Shown here one piece after another: positions 14,309 through 23,212 of a DNA stretch of 56,599 nt. This DNA comes from an uncultured Dorea sp. (lineage in GTDB: Bacteria; Bacillota; Clostridia; Lachnospirales; Lachnospiraceae): positions 1-56,599 of the forward strand of contig CAJTRE010000017.1 in the NCBI GenBank assembly GCA_910578495.1. Reading direction: 5' to 3'. Position 1 is the first letter of the stretch. Each line of letters starts with the position of its first letter. A program made the translations under genes and the position numbers. The notes under the pieces were generated by a model that saw only the letters and a program-made list of their open reading frames with translations, searched no databases and was not told the DNA's origin.

Positions 14309-14353
14309 GAAAAATATTTTTCACACTTTTATTTTGGTGAAGAATATTATTCA
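14309..14353. promoter_or_regulatory. Twin palindromes in the ald leader (RpiR operator candidates)
   Basis: GAAAAATATTTTTC at 14309-14322 and TGAAGAATATTATTCA at 14338-14353 share the core GAA-N-AATATT-N-TTC. Their centres are 30 bp apart. Both lie downstream of the predicted ald start of transcription, where a bound repressor would block elongation. The RpiR gene transcribed the other way is the obvious candidate binder. RpiR proteins are known to bind TGAA/TTCA-ended palindromes. Confidence 0.5.
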
Positions 14354-14368
14354 TTTGTCTTTAAATTT

Positions 14369-14397
14369 ATAGTAACACAATGCTTTCAATTATTCAA
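14369..14397 (-). promoter_or_regulatory. Promoter of ald
   Basis: On the minus strand, -35 TTGAAT (14397-14392) and -10 TACTAT (14374-14369) have a 17-bp spacer. This gives a leader of about 130 nt that contains the two palindromes. Confidence 0.5.
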
Positions 14398-14530
14398 CAA
14401 AAGTTATTTTTTTCACATATTCTTTTATTGCGTGGGTAAAATATCATTTGTCTTTACAATTGTGCTTGCATATTTGCCAAATTCATGGTTAAATTTAGAT
14501 AATCATACTAAGATATCGAGGTATACGTTT

Positions 14531-15388
14531 ATGGCCGAATTGAGAGAACTCATCCATAATGCCAACTTAACAAAAACACAGCAGAAGATTGCAAAATATA
14601 TATTAGATAATTCCGCCGACGCTTGTTTTATGACTTCTACGGAAATCGCTTTGAAATTGGGAGTCAGCGAATCATCAATTATCCGCTTCAGCCGTTCCCT
14701 TGGTTTTAATGGATTTATGGATTTTCAGAAGTCTTTGAGAAAAGATTACCAAGACAAGGTGCTCAGCATCTCCAGCGCCGTCACCATTCCCGCCCAGCGT
14801 GTTGCCAAACGTGCCAAATTGGGCACCAATTCGGACTATATTAACCGACACCTAAAAAATGCGGTGCAGAATCTGGATTCTATTTTTGCTTACAATATAC
14901 CTGCAACATTTGAAAAAGCGGCAAATCTTATTGTAAAAAGCAAACGTAAATACGTTGCCGCTTCCCGGGCGAATGTCTGCCTTGCGGATTATTTTGTGCT
15001 GTATCTGAAGCATATGGTTTCCAATGTAGAGACAACTATTTCCAGCGCTGCCAGTCCCATTGACCATATGTGTAATATTACTAGCGAAGACTGCCTGGTC
15101 ATCTTTAGTTTCCCACGATATTCTTCTCTGGATAAAATTACGGCAGAAATGGCAAAAGAAGCCGGGGCTTCTGTCATCGTAATCACTGATAAGCCAAGCG
15201 CTCTTTTAGCTCCTTATGCCACTGTGCTTTTTACTGTTCCGGTAGACAGTAATGCGTTCTTTAATTCGTTAGTCGGCCCCCAATTCATTTCAGAAGCATT
15301 ACTTGATTCCGTCAGCCACAAAGTCAAGGGAATTGAAAAAAGACTAAAAAAAATCGACCGTTATCTTGGAAAGCTCGGAAATTACTAA
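14531..15388 (+). CDS. MurR/RpiR-family transcriptional regulator
   Basis: This 285-residue regulator has an N-terminal RpiR helix-turn-helix (LTKTQQKIAKYILDNSADAC, then STEIALKLGVSESSIIRFSR) and a C-terminal SIS sugar-phosphate-binding domain (about 120-260, with ANVCLADYFVLYLKHM and VIFSFPRYS). I start it at the ATG at 14531, preceded by GAGGT. An upstream in-frame ATG at 14432 would add 33 residues not typical of the family. It faces away from ald and probably regulates it or itself. Members of this family usually sense sugar phosphates; the ligand here is unknown. A strong terminator follows. Confidence 0.9.
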   Translation: MAELRELIHNANLTKTQQKIAKYILDNSADACFMTSTEIALKLGVSESSIIRFSRSLGFNGFMDFQKSLRKDYQDKVLSISSAVTIPAQRVAKRAKLGTNSDYINRHLKNAVQNLDSIFAYNIPATFEKAANLIVKSKRKYVAASRANVCLADYFVLYLKHMVSNVETTISSAASPIDHMCNITSEDCLVIFSFPRYSSLDKITAEMAKEAGASVIVITDKPSALLAPYATVLFTVPVDSNAFFNSLVGPQFISEALLDSVSHKVKGIEKRLKKIDRYLGKLGNY

Positions 15389-15414
15389 AAACAATTTACT
15401 TTTACTGCCAATAT

Positions 15415-15442
15415 AAAAAAGTGTGCTAAAGCACACTTTTTT
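15415..15442. terminator. Bidirectional terminator between the RpiR gene and oppF
   Basis: AAAAAAGTGTGC-TAAA-GCACACTTTTTT is a perfect symmetric hairpin between two convergent genes. It has a T-tract in both directions. Confidence 0.92.
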
Positions 15443-15450
15443 ATATACTT

Positions 15451-16419
15451 CTATTCTTCTACTAAGTGACACGCAACTTTGTGTCCCGGTTTCACTTCAC
15501 GAAGCTTAGGCATCTCATTAAAGCATCTCTCTGTCGCATAAGAGCAGCGCTCTGCAAAACGACAACAGTTCTTTGGATTAATCGGGCTTGGGATCTCACC
15601 TTTGATGAGGATTCGTTTATTTGCCTTCGCACGATCCGGATCTGCCTCCGGAATTGCAGAAAGCAGCGCTTTCGTATACGGATGCAAAGTATTTCCGTAA
15701 AGTTCTTCCGTCTCTGCCGTCTCTACAATCGTTCCAAGATACATTACAATTACACGATCAGAAATATATTTTACAACGCTCAAATCATGTGCAATAAAAA
15801 GATAGGTAAGGCCGCGCTCTGCCTGAAGATCCTTCAGCATATTGATAACCTGTGCCTGCACAGATACATCAAGCGCAGAAATAGGTTCATCACAGATAAT
15901 GAAGTCCGGGGATACGGAAAGCGCTCTCGCAATACCGATACGCTGTCTCTGTCCGCCCGAGAATTCATGAGGGAAACGTGACATATGGTCTTTATTAAGC
16001 CCTACGATTTCTAATAACTCCTGCACCTTTTCATCTGCGTCTTTTGCAGACATACCATGCTCTCTAAGTCCCTCACCCACAATCTCCTTTACTGTCATAC
16101 GAGAATTAAGAGAGGCATACGGATTCTGGAAAATCATCTGTACTTTCTTACAAAACTCCTTCTGCTCTGCAGCCGTAAGTTTGGTAATATCTTTTCCGTC
16201 ATACATTACTTCACCGGCAGTTGGCTCATACAAACGAATCATACAACGTCCCATCGTAGATTTACCACAACCGGACTCTCCTACAAGACCAACCGTCTCT
16301 CCTTTGTAAATTTCAAAGGAAACATGGTCTACTGCCTTCAAATCTGCATTCTTTCCAACATGGAAGTATTTACATACGTCATTCACCTGCACGAGAGGCT
16401 GTTTTTCATTATTACTCAT
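15451..16419 (-). CDS. oppF: Oligopeptide ABC transporter ATP-binding protein OppF
   Basis: This 322-residue ATPase has Walker A GESGCGKST, signature LSGGQRQRIGIARAL (here FSGGQRQRI) and Walker B FIICDEPISALD. Its C-terminal oligopeptide/dipeptide domain carries the Cys-rich stretch CCRFAERCSYATERC typical of OppF/DppF. It pairs with OppD to drive peptide import. The start overlaps the end of oppD by 8 bp. It is the last gene of the first peptide operon and ends at a strong terminator. Confidence 0.94.
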   Translation of the reverse strand: MSNNEKQPLVQVNDVCKYFHVGKNADLKAVDHVSFEIYKGETVGLVGESGCGKSTMGRCMIRLYEPTAGEVMYDGKDITKLTAAEQKEFCKKVQMIFQNPYASLNSRMTVKEIVGEGLREHGMSAKDADEKVQELLEIVGLNKDHMSRFPHEFSGGQRQRIGIARALSVSPDFIICDEPISALDVSVQAQVINMLKDLQAERGLTYLFIAHDLSVVKYISDRVIVMYLGTIVETAETEELYGNTLHPYTKALLSAIPEADPDRAKANKRILIKGEIPSPINPKNCCRFAERCSYATERCFNEMPKLREVKPGHKVACHLVEE

Positions 16420-17473
16420 CTGCTTTCACCTCTCCTTCCTTCTTTTCTTCGATTGCTTCTGCATTTTCTTTTTTCATATCTGTATCAGGTGCATATTCAT
16501 GCTGTAACCAGCAGTTTGTCAAATGCTCGTCAGATAACTTATACTGACATGGCGGATTATCTTTACACACCTCCATCGCATACTCGCAACGCGCTGCGAA
16601 TGGACAGCCCTTCGGAGGGAAGAACAAATCCGGAGGAGTTCCTTCAATGGACTGAAGTCTCTCGCCTTTATGAGTATCCAGTTTCGCAATAGAACCAATC
16701 AAACCTTTTGTATAAGGATGAGCCGTATCATAGAAAATCTCCTGCACAGTACCTTTCTCTACAACTTTACCACCGTACATTACAATTACTCGATCACACA
16801 TACGGGCAATTACACCGAGGTCATGTGTAATCATAATAATGGAAATACCGAGTTTGTCTCTCAATTCAAGGAGAAGGTCAAGAATCTGCGCCTCAATCGT
16901 TACATCAAGAGACGTTGTAGGCTCATCACAAATAATAAGGCTTGGCCGGCTTACAAGACCAATTGCAATCATGATACGCTGTTTCATACCGCCGGACAAC
17001 TCATGCGGATACTGTTTGTAACGTTTCTCCACATCAGAAATACCTACGAGTTTCATGATCTCAAGTGCTTTCTCTTTTACTTCCTGCTTCGTAACATCCG
17101 TTCTTCCAAGGAAGACTTCTTCGATCTGTGCTCCGATTTTCATGGTCGGATTCAGAGAAGTCATAGGATCTTGGAATACAAAGCCGATATCCTGCCCTCT
17201 CAGTTTACGAAGCTCTTTCTTATTCATTTTCAGTACGTCTTTTCCTTCAAAGAAAATCTCTCCGCCTTCGAAGAATCCAGGCGGCTCCGGATTCAGTCTC
17301 ATGATACACTGAGCCGTAACACTTTTTCCACATCCGGACTCTCCTACGATACCGAGAATCTCACCTTTTCTTACCTCAAAGCTAACATCTCGTACAGCTT
17401 TTACTTCTCCACCATAGGTATGAAAAGAGTACACAACATTTTTTAATTCCAATAGTTTTTCTTGATCTGCCAT
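16412..17473 (-). CDS. oppD: Oligopeptide ABC transporter ATP-binding protein OppD
   Basis: This 353-residue ATPase has Walker A GESGCGKSV, signature LSGGMKQRIMIA, Walker B LIICDEPTTSLD, and the OppD C-terminal motif GCPFAARCEYAMEVC. The extreme C-terminus (about 325-353) is a Lys/Glu-rich tail. It lies 11 bp after oppC and overlaps oppF, consistent with one polycistronic message. Confidence 0.94.
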   Translation of the reverse strand: MADQEKLLELKNVVYSFHTYGGEVKAVRDVSFEVRKGEILGIVGESGCGKSVTAQCIMRLNPEPPGFFEGGEIFFEGKDVLKMNKKELRKLRGQDIGFVFQDPMTSLNPTMKIGAQIEEVFLGRTDVTKQEVKEKALEIMKLVGISDVEKRYKQYPHELSGGMKQRIMIAIGLVSRPSLIICDEPTTSLDVTIEAQILDLLLELRDKLGISIIMITHDLGVIARMCDRVIVMYGGKVVEKGTVQEIFYDTAHPYTKGLIGSIAKLDTHKGERLQSIEGTPPDLFFPPKGCPFAARCEYAMEVCKDNPPCQYKLSDEHLTNCWLQHEYAPDTDMKKENAEAIEEKKEGEVKADE

Positions 17474-17484
17474 TTCAATTCCTC

Positions 17485-18417
17485 CTATTCCGTTCCACGC
17501 AGTTTCGGATCAACTGCATCACGCAAGCCGTTACCGAGAAGATTTAAGGCAAGCATTGTAGTACAAACAAAGAATGCAGGAATGAAAACCTGATGCGGAT
17601 AATATCTAAGGTAAGTAATACCTTCTTTACAGATTACACCCCAGCTACAGTTCGGAGGCGTAATACCAAGTCCGATGTAACTTAAAAATGCTTCCTGGAA
17701 GATAGCTCCCGGAATTGCCATACAAAGATTTGTAACAAGCATACCAAGGATATTCGGAATAATATGTTTAATGATAATCTTATAATTCGGTATACCAAGC
17801 ACTTTTGCCGCAAGGACAAAATCTTGTTCTTTGATACGGTAAACCTCTCCACGAACAAAACGACAGGTTCCAATCCATCCTACTACACACATAGCTACAA
17901 TAAGTGGTGCGATACCTTTTCCAAGCACCATAACGACAAGAATCGTAATGATCAAACTAGGAATTCCATATAAAAGGTCAACAATACGCATCACAATCAT
18001 ATCCAATTTCCCGCCATAAAATCCACAGAAACCTCCGATTACCGCTCCTACACAAGCATTGATGATAGCGGCAACAAATCCAATGCTGAGTGAAACACGC
18101 GCACCCATCCAGATACGTACCCAGAGGTCACGTCCTGTCGCATCCGTACCAAGCCAGTGTTCTGCTGAAATGAATGAATTTCTCGCTGCTACATCCATAT
18201 CAGACATGGAATATTTGCTGAACATCGGCGCCAAAATTGCCATTACAGTATATAAAATTACAATGCACAATCCAACAAACGCCGCTTTGTTTTTCCTGAG
18301 ACGTCTCCATGCGTCTTGCCAAAAGGAGAGAGATGGTCTGCTGATACTCTCCATACGGATACTGTCTTTTCCTTGAATCACAAAAGACTCTTTCTTTAAT
18401 TCTGCCATTTCTCTCAC
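17485..18417 (-). CDS. oppC: Oligopeptide ABC transporter permease OppC
   Basis: This 310-residue inner-membrane permease begins with a soluble N-terminal stretch of about 45 residues, then a first membrane segment (KAAFVGLCIVILYTVMAILA). The EHWLGTDATGRDLWVR motif found in all OppC/DppC proteins follows, and the binding-protein-dependent permease domain has an EAA-type loop around VLAAKVLGIPNYKIIIKHI. Its ATG abuts the oppB stop directly, which suggests coupled translation. Confidence 0.94.
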   Translation of the reverse strand: MREMAELKKESFVIQGKDSIRMESISRPSLSFWQDAWRRLRKNKAAFVGLCIVILYTVMAILAPMFSKYSMSDMDVAARNSFISAEHWLGTDATGRDLWVRIWMGARVSLSIGFVAAIINACVGAVIGGFCGFYGGKLDMIVMRIVDLLYGIPSLIITILVVMVLGKGIAPLIVAMCVVGWIGTCRFVRGEVYRIKEQDFVLAAKVLGIPNYKIIIKHIIPNILGMLVTNLCMAIPGAIFQEAFLSYIGLGITPPNCSWGVICKEGITYLRYYPHQVFIPAFFVCTTMLALNLLGNGLRDAVDPKLRGTE

Positions 18418-19338
18418 CTACCTCTCACCGATACGTACTCGTGGATCTGCCACACCGTATAAGACATCTACAACCAAGTTACAGAAAATCAAAAATACAC
18501 CGTAGAAGATTGTCATACCGAGCACCATAGAGTAGTCATTATTTGACACACTATCTACATAGTATTTACCCATTCCTGGAATAGCAAAAATGGATTCAAT
18601 AACGAATGTACCTGTAAGTACAGACGCAACCGTAGGCCCCATAATCGTCATAACCGGCATAATCGCATTACGAATCTGGTGTTTTGCAGTGATTCTAAAC
18701 TCTGAAACACCTTTCGATCTTGCCGTCTTTATGTAATCTTGCGAAGAAACTTCAAGCATGCTTGCTCTCATGATACGAGAAACCGATGCCAACGTATAGA
18801 AACCAATTGCACATGCCGGAAGAATCGTGTATTTAAATCCTTCATATTGGGCTACTGGAAGGAGTCCCCATTTAATACCGAATCCGTACTGCAACACAGC
18901 TCCCATAATAAAATCAGGAATACTCGTTCCCAATACCGCAATGATAACGCAGAAAAAGTCTAGTTTACCCCCTCGATTCCTTGCCGATATAATTCCCAGC
19001 ACTAAACCAAAGGAAACAGCAAATACTAGCGCTCGGATTCCAAGATCCGCTGAGAAGGGGAAAGACTCTGAAATAATTCCATTTACTGTCTTATTTGTAA
19101 ATTTCATAGAATATCCCAAGTCTCCTTTGAACAAATTCTTCATATAATTACCGTATTGCACAATAAGCGGCTTGTCGAATCCATAATATTCTTCCATATT
19201 CTTTCTGATTTCCGTCGTCATCTTTGGATTTTGGAATGGATCTCCCGGCATAAGGCGAACCAGGAAAAATACAACTGTAATCAGAACCCACATTGTAAGG
19301 ACAGCCGCGATAAGGCGCTTAAATATATATTTTCGCAT
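18418..19338 (-). CDS. oppB: Oligopeptide ABC transporter permease OppB
   Basis: This 306-residue permease has the N-terminal membrane segment plus MPGDPF motif (KRLIAAVLTMWVLITVVFFL, then RLMPGDPF). YGFDKPL and the EAA-type loop YIKTARSKGVSEFRITAKHQ follow, and it ends in ADPRVRIG, all standard for OppB/DppB. It is separated from oppA by about 100 bp containing a stable stem-loop that may lower its expression relative to the binding protein. Confidence 0.94.
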   Translation of the reverse strand: MRKYIFKRLIAAVLTMWVLITVVFFLVRLMPGDPFQNPKMTTEIRKNMEEYYGFDKPLIVQYGNYMKNLFKGDLGYSMKFTNKTVNGIISESFPFSADLGIRALVFAVSFGLVLGIISARNRGGKLDFFCVIIAVLGTSIPDFIMGAVLQYGFGIKWGLLPVAQYEGFKYTILPACAIGFYTLASVSRIMRASMLEVSSQDYIKTARSKGVSEFRITAKHQIRNAIMPVMTIMGPTVASVLTGTFVIESIFAIPGMGKYYVDSVSNNDYSMVLGMTIFYGVFLIFCNLVVDVLYGVADPRVRIGER

Positions 19339-19373
19339 CCTTTCTCCTCCTTGTTTTTGTTCTTTCGTTTAAT

Positions 19374-19408
19374 AAATCGTCGCCCAGCTTATCGCCGGGC
19401 GACGATTT
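19374..19408 (-). terminator. Intercistronic stem-loop between oppA and oppB
   Basis: AAATCGTCGCCC and GGGCGACGATTT form a 12-bp stem with an 11-nt loop. The following sequence on the minus strand (ATTAAACG) is a poor U-tract. It is therefore more likely a partial terminator or an mRNA 3'-end stabilizer that raises oppA over the membrane genes, as is common in binding-protein operons. Confidence 0.65.
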
Positions 19409-19439
19409 GTGTACTTACCTCTCAAATTTAACGAAATGT

Positions 19440-21071
19440 CTATTTAGCAATATCTACATATGTCCAATCATAGTTAATACCTACATAGTAGTTCACAAGT
19501 CCTTTTACGTCGTCGTCGATTAAGTAATAGATTTCTCTTTCTGCCTGTGGAAGAACAGCTCCGTCATCAAGAATAATCTGCTCTGCCTGTACAAGAAGAT
19601 CCTGGCGTTTCTTTGCATCTGTCTCCTGCTGTGATGCCGTTAACAATTTATCAACTTCTGGATTAGAGTAATTACTGTTGTTGTAAGGACAATCTGTTTT
19701 GAAGAGCTCAAGGTATGTATACGGATCGTCGTAGTCTCCTACCCAGCCTCCCCAGCCGATTTCAAACTCACCAGTTGAATGACGCTGAAGCATTTCCGCA
19801 TATGTTACCTGATTAATTGTTACATTGATTCCAAGAGATTTAACCCAAAGCTCCTGAACAACTTCTGCCTGCTTCTTAGCAGCATCATTGTCTGTTGTTG
19901 TAATCTCTACCGTAATATCAGATGCTTTCTTTCCAAGTTCTTTCTCTGCTTTTGCAAGATATTCTTTTGCTTTTGCATCATCACCATCTAACGGATAAGA
20001 TTTTAAATTACTTTCCTCACCATATGTAGATTCTATTCCTATTAAACCTCTAAATGTGAAAACGTTACTTGGATCTCCGATACCTTCGCTTGCTAACTGG
20101 TTGTATGTGTTTCTGTCAAAACCATAGTTCAATGCAAGACGGAAGTTTTTATTCTTAAGCGCCGGATTTGTTCCATCACAGTTAATATAGAAATAATCTG
20201 TATTTCCATTTTTGAACTTTACAGCTTTATCTTTGTATTTTTCAACGGATACTCTCGGAAGCTCTGTAAGATCCAATTCACCGTTCTCATACATAGCAAG
20301 CTGAGTTTCCTGATTCTGAATGTAAGATAATTCTACACGATCAAGTTTAATAGAATCTTTATCCCAATAGTGCTCATTCGGCTCAAACACCCATTTCTGG
20401 TTCTCAGAGCTTGTTAATACGAATGGACCTGAGTATACATTCTTCTCAGCGTCTGCCGCAAAGTCTTTACCGTATTTCTCTACGATATCCTGACGAAGCG
20501 GTGCAAACTGTGGCTGAATACCAATCAGTTTTAAGAAATAGCTTGTCGGATGCTCTAATGTCACTTCAAATGTAACATCGTCAATCGCTTTGACACCTAA
20601 TTCAGATGGCTTCATTTTACCATTTTCAATAGCTGCACCATTCTTAATATATTCACCGATAAATGCGTACTGTGCTGCTGTCTCCGGATTCATAAGTCTC
20701 TGCCAGCCATATACGAAGTCCTGAGCTTTAATCTGCTCTCCATCACTCCATTTTGCCTCTTCATTCAAATGGAATGTGTAAACAAGTCCGTCCTCAGAAA
20801 TTTCCCATTCTTTTGCACATCCTGGTTTAATCTCACCGCCTACGTTACGTACAAGACGTTCAATAAGTCCGTTCTGAACCTCACTATCCGGAATACAGTT
20901 TGCCTTTGTTGGATCAAGTGTTGTCGGCTCTGTTCTTGTTCCATATCTGAACACTTTCTCTCCAGAGTCTCCGGAGCCTCCATCACTTCCCTTTTTGGGA
21001 ACGCCACATCCTGCCAATAATGACGCCGCCATAGCAACTGTCATTAAAACAGCAATAAGTCTCTTTTTCAT
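19440..21071 (-). CDS. oppA: Oligopeptide-binding lipoprotein OppA
   Basis: This is a family 5 extracellular solute-binding protein of 543 residues. A lipoprotein signal peptide (KKRLIAVLMTVAMAASLLAGC) puts the lipidated Cys at position 22, followed by a Gly/Ser/Lys linker. Family motifs include RYGTRTEPTTLDPTKAN near the N-terminus, the KWSDGEQIKAQDFVYGWQR block and WGGWVGDYDDP near the C-terminus. It captures peptides outside the membrane for OppBCDF. It is first in the operon, behind a strong promoter. Confidence 0.95.
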   Translation of the reverse strand: MKKRLIAVLMTVAMAASLLAGCGVPKKGSDGGSGDSGEKVFRYGTRTEPTTLDPTKANCIPDSEVQNGLIERLVRNVGGEIKPGCAKEWEISEDGLVYTFHLNEEAKWSDGEQIKAQDFVYGWQRLMNPETAAQYAFIGEYIKNGAAIENGKMKPSELGVKAIDDVTFEVTLEHPTSYFLKLIGIQPQFAPLRQDIVEKYGKDFAADAEKNVYSGPFVLTSSENQKWVFEPNEHYWDKDSIKLDRVELSYIQNQETQLAMYENGELDLTELPRVSVEKYKDKAVKFKNGNTDYFYINCDGTNPALKNKNFRLALNYGFDRNTYNQLASEGIGDPSNVFTFRGLIGIESTYGEESNLKSYPLDGDDAKAKEYLAKAEKELGKKASDITVEITTTDNDAAKKQAEVVQELWVKSLGINVTINQVTYAEMLQRHSTGEFEIGWGGWVGDYDDPYTYLELFKTDCPYNNSNYSNPEVDKLLTASQQETDAKKRQDLLVQAEQIILDDGAVLPQAEREIYYLIDDDVKGLVNYYVGINYDWTYVDIAK

Positions 21072-21129
21072 AGAAATTCCTCCTAATTATTTATATTTCT
21101 TTATGTAAACATAAAGAGATTAAGCGTTC

Positions 21130-21156
21130 GTTGTATTTAATATAAATTAATACAAC
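21130..21156. promoter_or_regulatory. Inverted repeat in the oppA leader
   Basis: GTTGTATT-N11-AATACAAC, with an AT-rich, partly symmetric centre, lies just downstream of the predicted oppA transcription start. It is a candidate operator. It does not match the CodY consensus that I would expect for peptide uptake genes. Confidence 0.4.
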
Positions 21157-21163
21157 TGCTGTA

Positions 21164-21193
21164 ATAATACCATTTTTGTCAAGTTTTTGTCAA
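21164..21193 (-). promoter_or_regulatory. Promoter of the opp operon
   Basis: On the minus strand, -35 TTGACA (21193-21188) and -10 TATTAT (21169-21164) have an 18-bp spacer. A second TTGACA lies 10 bp further down. The leader is about 85 nt. Confidence 0.6.
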
Positions 21194-21292
21194 CTAAATT
21201 GTGCTTTTTTATTATTTCGCATATAAAAGCATATGCACTTTTGTCGAATTTCCACAAATATCCTTTTACAAAAACCGATAAAAACACGCAGA

Positions 21293-22570
21293 TTAATGCT
21301 CGTATTCATCTATTGCTTTTCCAATATCATGCCTCATATATTTATTTGCAAAATTTGCCCACTCAGCCGCTGTGTATGCATTTGCCCTTGCTTCTTTTAA
21401 GTCTTTTCCTTTTGCAGTAATCCCGAGAACTCGTCCGCCATTTGTCACAATCTTCTCTTGGTCAAATTTAGTTCCCGCATGAAAACAATAATATCCTTCG
21501 TGTTTCTTAAACTCATCAAGTCCTGTGATCTCCAGACCTTTATCGTATTTTACCGGATACCCTTCACTTGCCAGAACTACACACACAGCCGCATTGTCCT
21601 CAAACTGTAAATCTATCTGATCTAAAGTACCGTCAATACAAGCCTCTGCTACTTCAATAATGTCGTTTTTCATTCGCGGAAGAACGACCTGTGCTTCCGG
21701 ATCTCCAAATCTTGCATTATACTCCAACACTTTCGGTCCATCTTCTGTAAGCATAAGCCCGAAGAAAATGACTCCTTTGAATGGTCTTCCCTCTGCTTTC
21801 ATAGCGTCTACTGTCGCCTGATAGATATACTTATTACAGAAGTCTTCTACCTCTTTTGTGTAAAATGGACTCGGTGAAAATGTTCCCATTCCACCCGTAT
21901 TAAGTCCGGTATCTCCATCTCCCGCGCGCTTATGATCCTGCGCAGATGTCATCGTCTTGATCGTATTGCCATCCACGAAGGAAAGCACAGATACTTCACG
22001 ACCTGTCATAAATTCTTCAATGACCATCTCATTTCCCGCAGACCCGAACTTCTTATCCAGCATAATCTCTTTCACGCCTGTCTTTGCTTCCTCAAGATTC
22101 TGACAGATCAACACGCCTTTACCAAGAGCAAGGCCGTCTGCTTTTAATACAATTGGAAATTTGGCAGTTTCAAGATATGCCAATGCTTTATCCGGATCTG
22201 TGAAATTCTCATATGCCGCCGTCGGAATATTGTATTTCTTCATCAAATCTTTGGAAAATGCTTTGGAGCCTTCCAGTATTGCCGCATTTTTTCTAGGGCC
22301 AAATGTACGGATTCCTGCGGCTTCCAGTTCATCTACCAGACCACCCACCAGAGGATCGTCCATCCCAACAATAACTAAGCCAATTTCTTTCTCTTTTGCA
22401 AATGCAACAATTTTATCAAATTCCATAGCGCCGATCGGAGCGCACTCTGCAAATTCAGAAATTCCGGCATTTCCCGGAGTACAGAAAATCTTATCTGATT
22501 TCTTGCTCTTTGCCGCGCAATATGCGATTGCATGCTCTCTTCCGCCGCTTCCTACAATCAATACATTCAT
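21293..22570 (-). CDS. purD: Phosphoribosylamine-glycine ligase
   Basis: PurD joins phosphoribosylamine and glycine with ATP, the second step of purine synthesis. The 425-residue protein starts MNVLIVGSGGREHAIAY, the PurD hallmark. It has the ATP-grasp region (KADGLALGKGVLI, then the VIEEFMTGREVSVLSFVDG strand) and the LNTGGMGTFSP and EYNARFGDPEAQ motifs. It lies 15 bp after purN and is the last gene of the purEMND cluster. No clear hairpin terminator is seen in the 100 bp before the oppA promoter. Confidence 0.97.
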   Translation of the reverse strand: MNVLIVGSGGREHAIAYCAAKSKKSDKIFCTPGNAGISEFAECAPIGAMEFDKIVAFAKEKEIGLVIVGMDDPLVGGLVDELEAAGIRTFGPRKNAAILEGSKAFSKDLMKKYNIPTAAYENFTDPDKALAYLETAKFPIVLKADGLALGKGVLICQNLEEAKTGVKEIMLDKKFGSAGNEMVIEEFMTGREVSVLSFVDGNTIKTMTSAQDHKRAGDGDTGLNTGGMGTFSPSPFYTKEVEDFCNKYIYQATVDAMKAEGRPFKGVIFFGLMLTEDGPKVLEYNARFGDPEAQVVLPRMKNDIIEVAEACIDGTLDQIDLQFEDNAAVCVVLASEGYPVKYDKGLEITGLDEFKKHEGYYCFHAGTKFDQEKIVTNGGRVLGITAKGKDLKEARANAYTAAEWANFANKYMRHDIGKAIDEYEH

Positions 22571-22585
22571 ATTTTATGCCTTTCT

Positions 22586-23212
22586 TTATTCTTTAATAAC
22601 TGCTAATCCATCTACAACAGATACTTTACCGTTTGCAATCAAATCAATGGCCCTTGGAAGGATCTTCCATTCTGCCTGTTCCATCACACGCCTCTGGAGT
22701 ACTTCCGGCGTATCGTCCGCCTGCACTTCTACCGCTTTCTGCAATATAATCGGTCCGGTATCCGTCCCCTCATCTACAAAATGCACCGTAGCTCCTACTA
22801 CTTTCACGCCTCGGGAAAGCGCGGCCTCATGGACTTTAAGCCCATAAAACCCGGTACCGCAAAAAGACGGAATGAGAGACGGATGAATATTAATAATACG
22901 GTTTCTATACCTCTCAATCATTTCTGGAGGAATCACAACGAGAAAACCTGCCAGTACAATTAAATCCGGACGCATCTGGTCGATCGCCTCAAGAAATTTC
23001 CTGTTAAATTCCTCCCTGTCACCAAACTGCTTCGGAGAAATGCAAAGATTTGCTATCCCATGCTTTGCGGCACGCTCCAAGGCATAGGCGCCCGTATTAT
23101 TACTGATAACGCCTGTAATTTTTGTATTTGTAATCTTCCCGGACTCTACCGCGTCAATGACCGCCTGCAGGTTCGTTCCACCGCCGGATACAAGCACTAC
23201 GACATTTAACAT
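22586..23212 (-). CDS. purN: Phosphoribosylglycinamide formyltransferase
   Basis: PurN formylates GAR using 10-formyl-THF. The 208-residue protein has the N-terminal phosphate loop VLVSGGGTNLQA, the catalytic IINIHPSLIPSF (Asn and His) and the Asp-containing GATVHFVDEGTDTGPII. Its start overlaps the end of purM by 7 bp, so translation is probably coupled. Confidence 0.97.
   Translation of the reverse strand: MLNVVVLVSGGGTNLQAVIDAVESGKITNTKITGVISNNTGAYALERAAKHGIANLCISPKQFGDREEFNRKFLEAIDQMRPDLIVLAGFLVVIPPEMIERYRNRIINIHPSLIPSFCGTGFYGLKVHEAALSRGVKVVGATVHFVDEGTDTGPIILQKAVEVQADDTPEVLQRRVMEQAEWKILPRAIDLIANGKVSVVDGLAVIKE

Noticed and set aside
19374..19408. A full terminator ending the oppA transcript
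   Set aside because: The stem is strong but the U-tract is poor, and oppB has no promoter I can see after it, so I treat it as partial or stabilizing.
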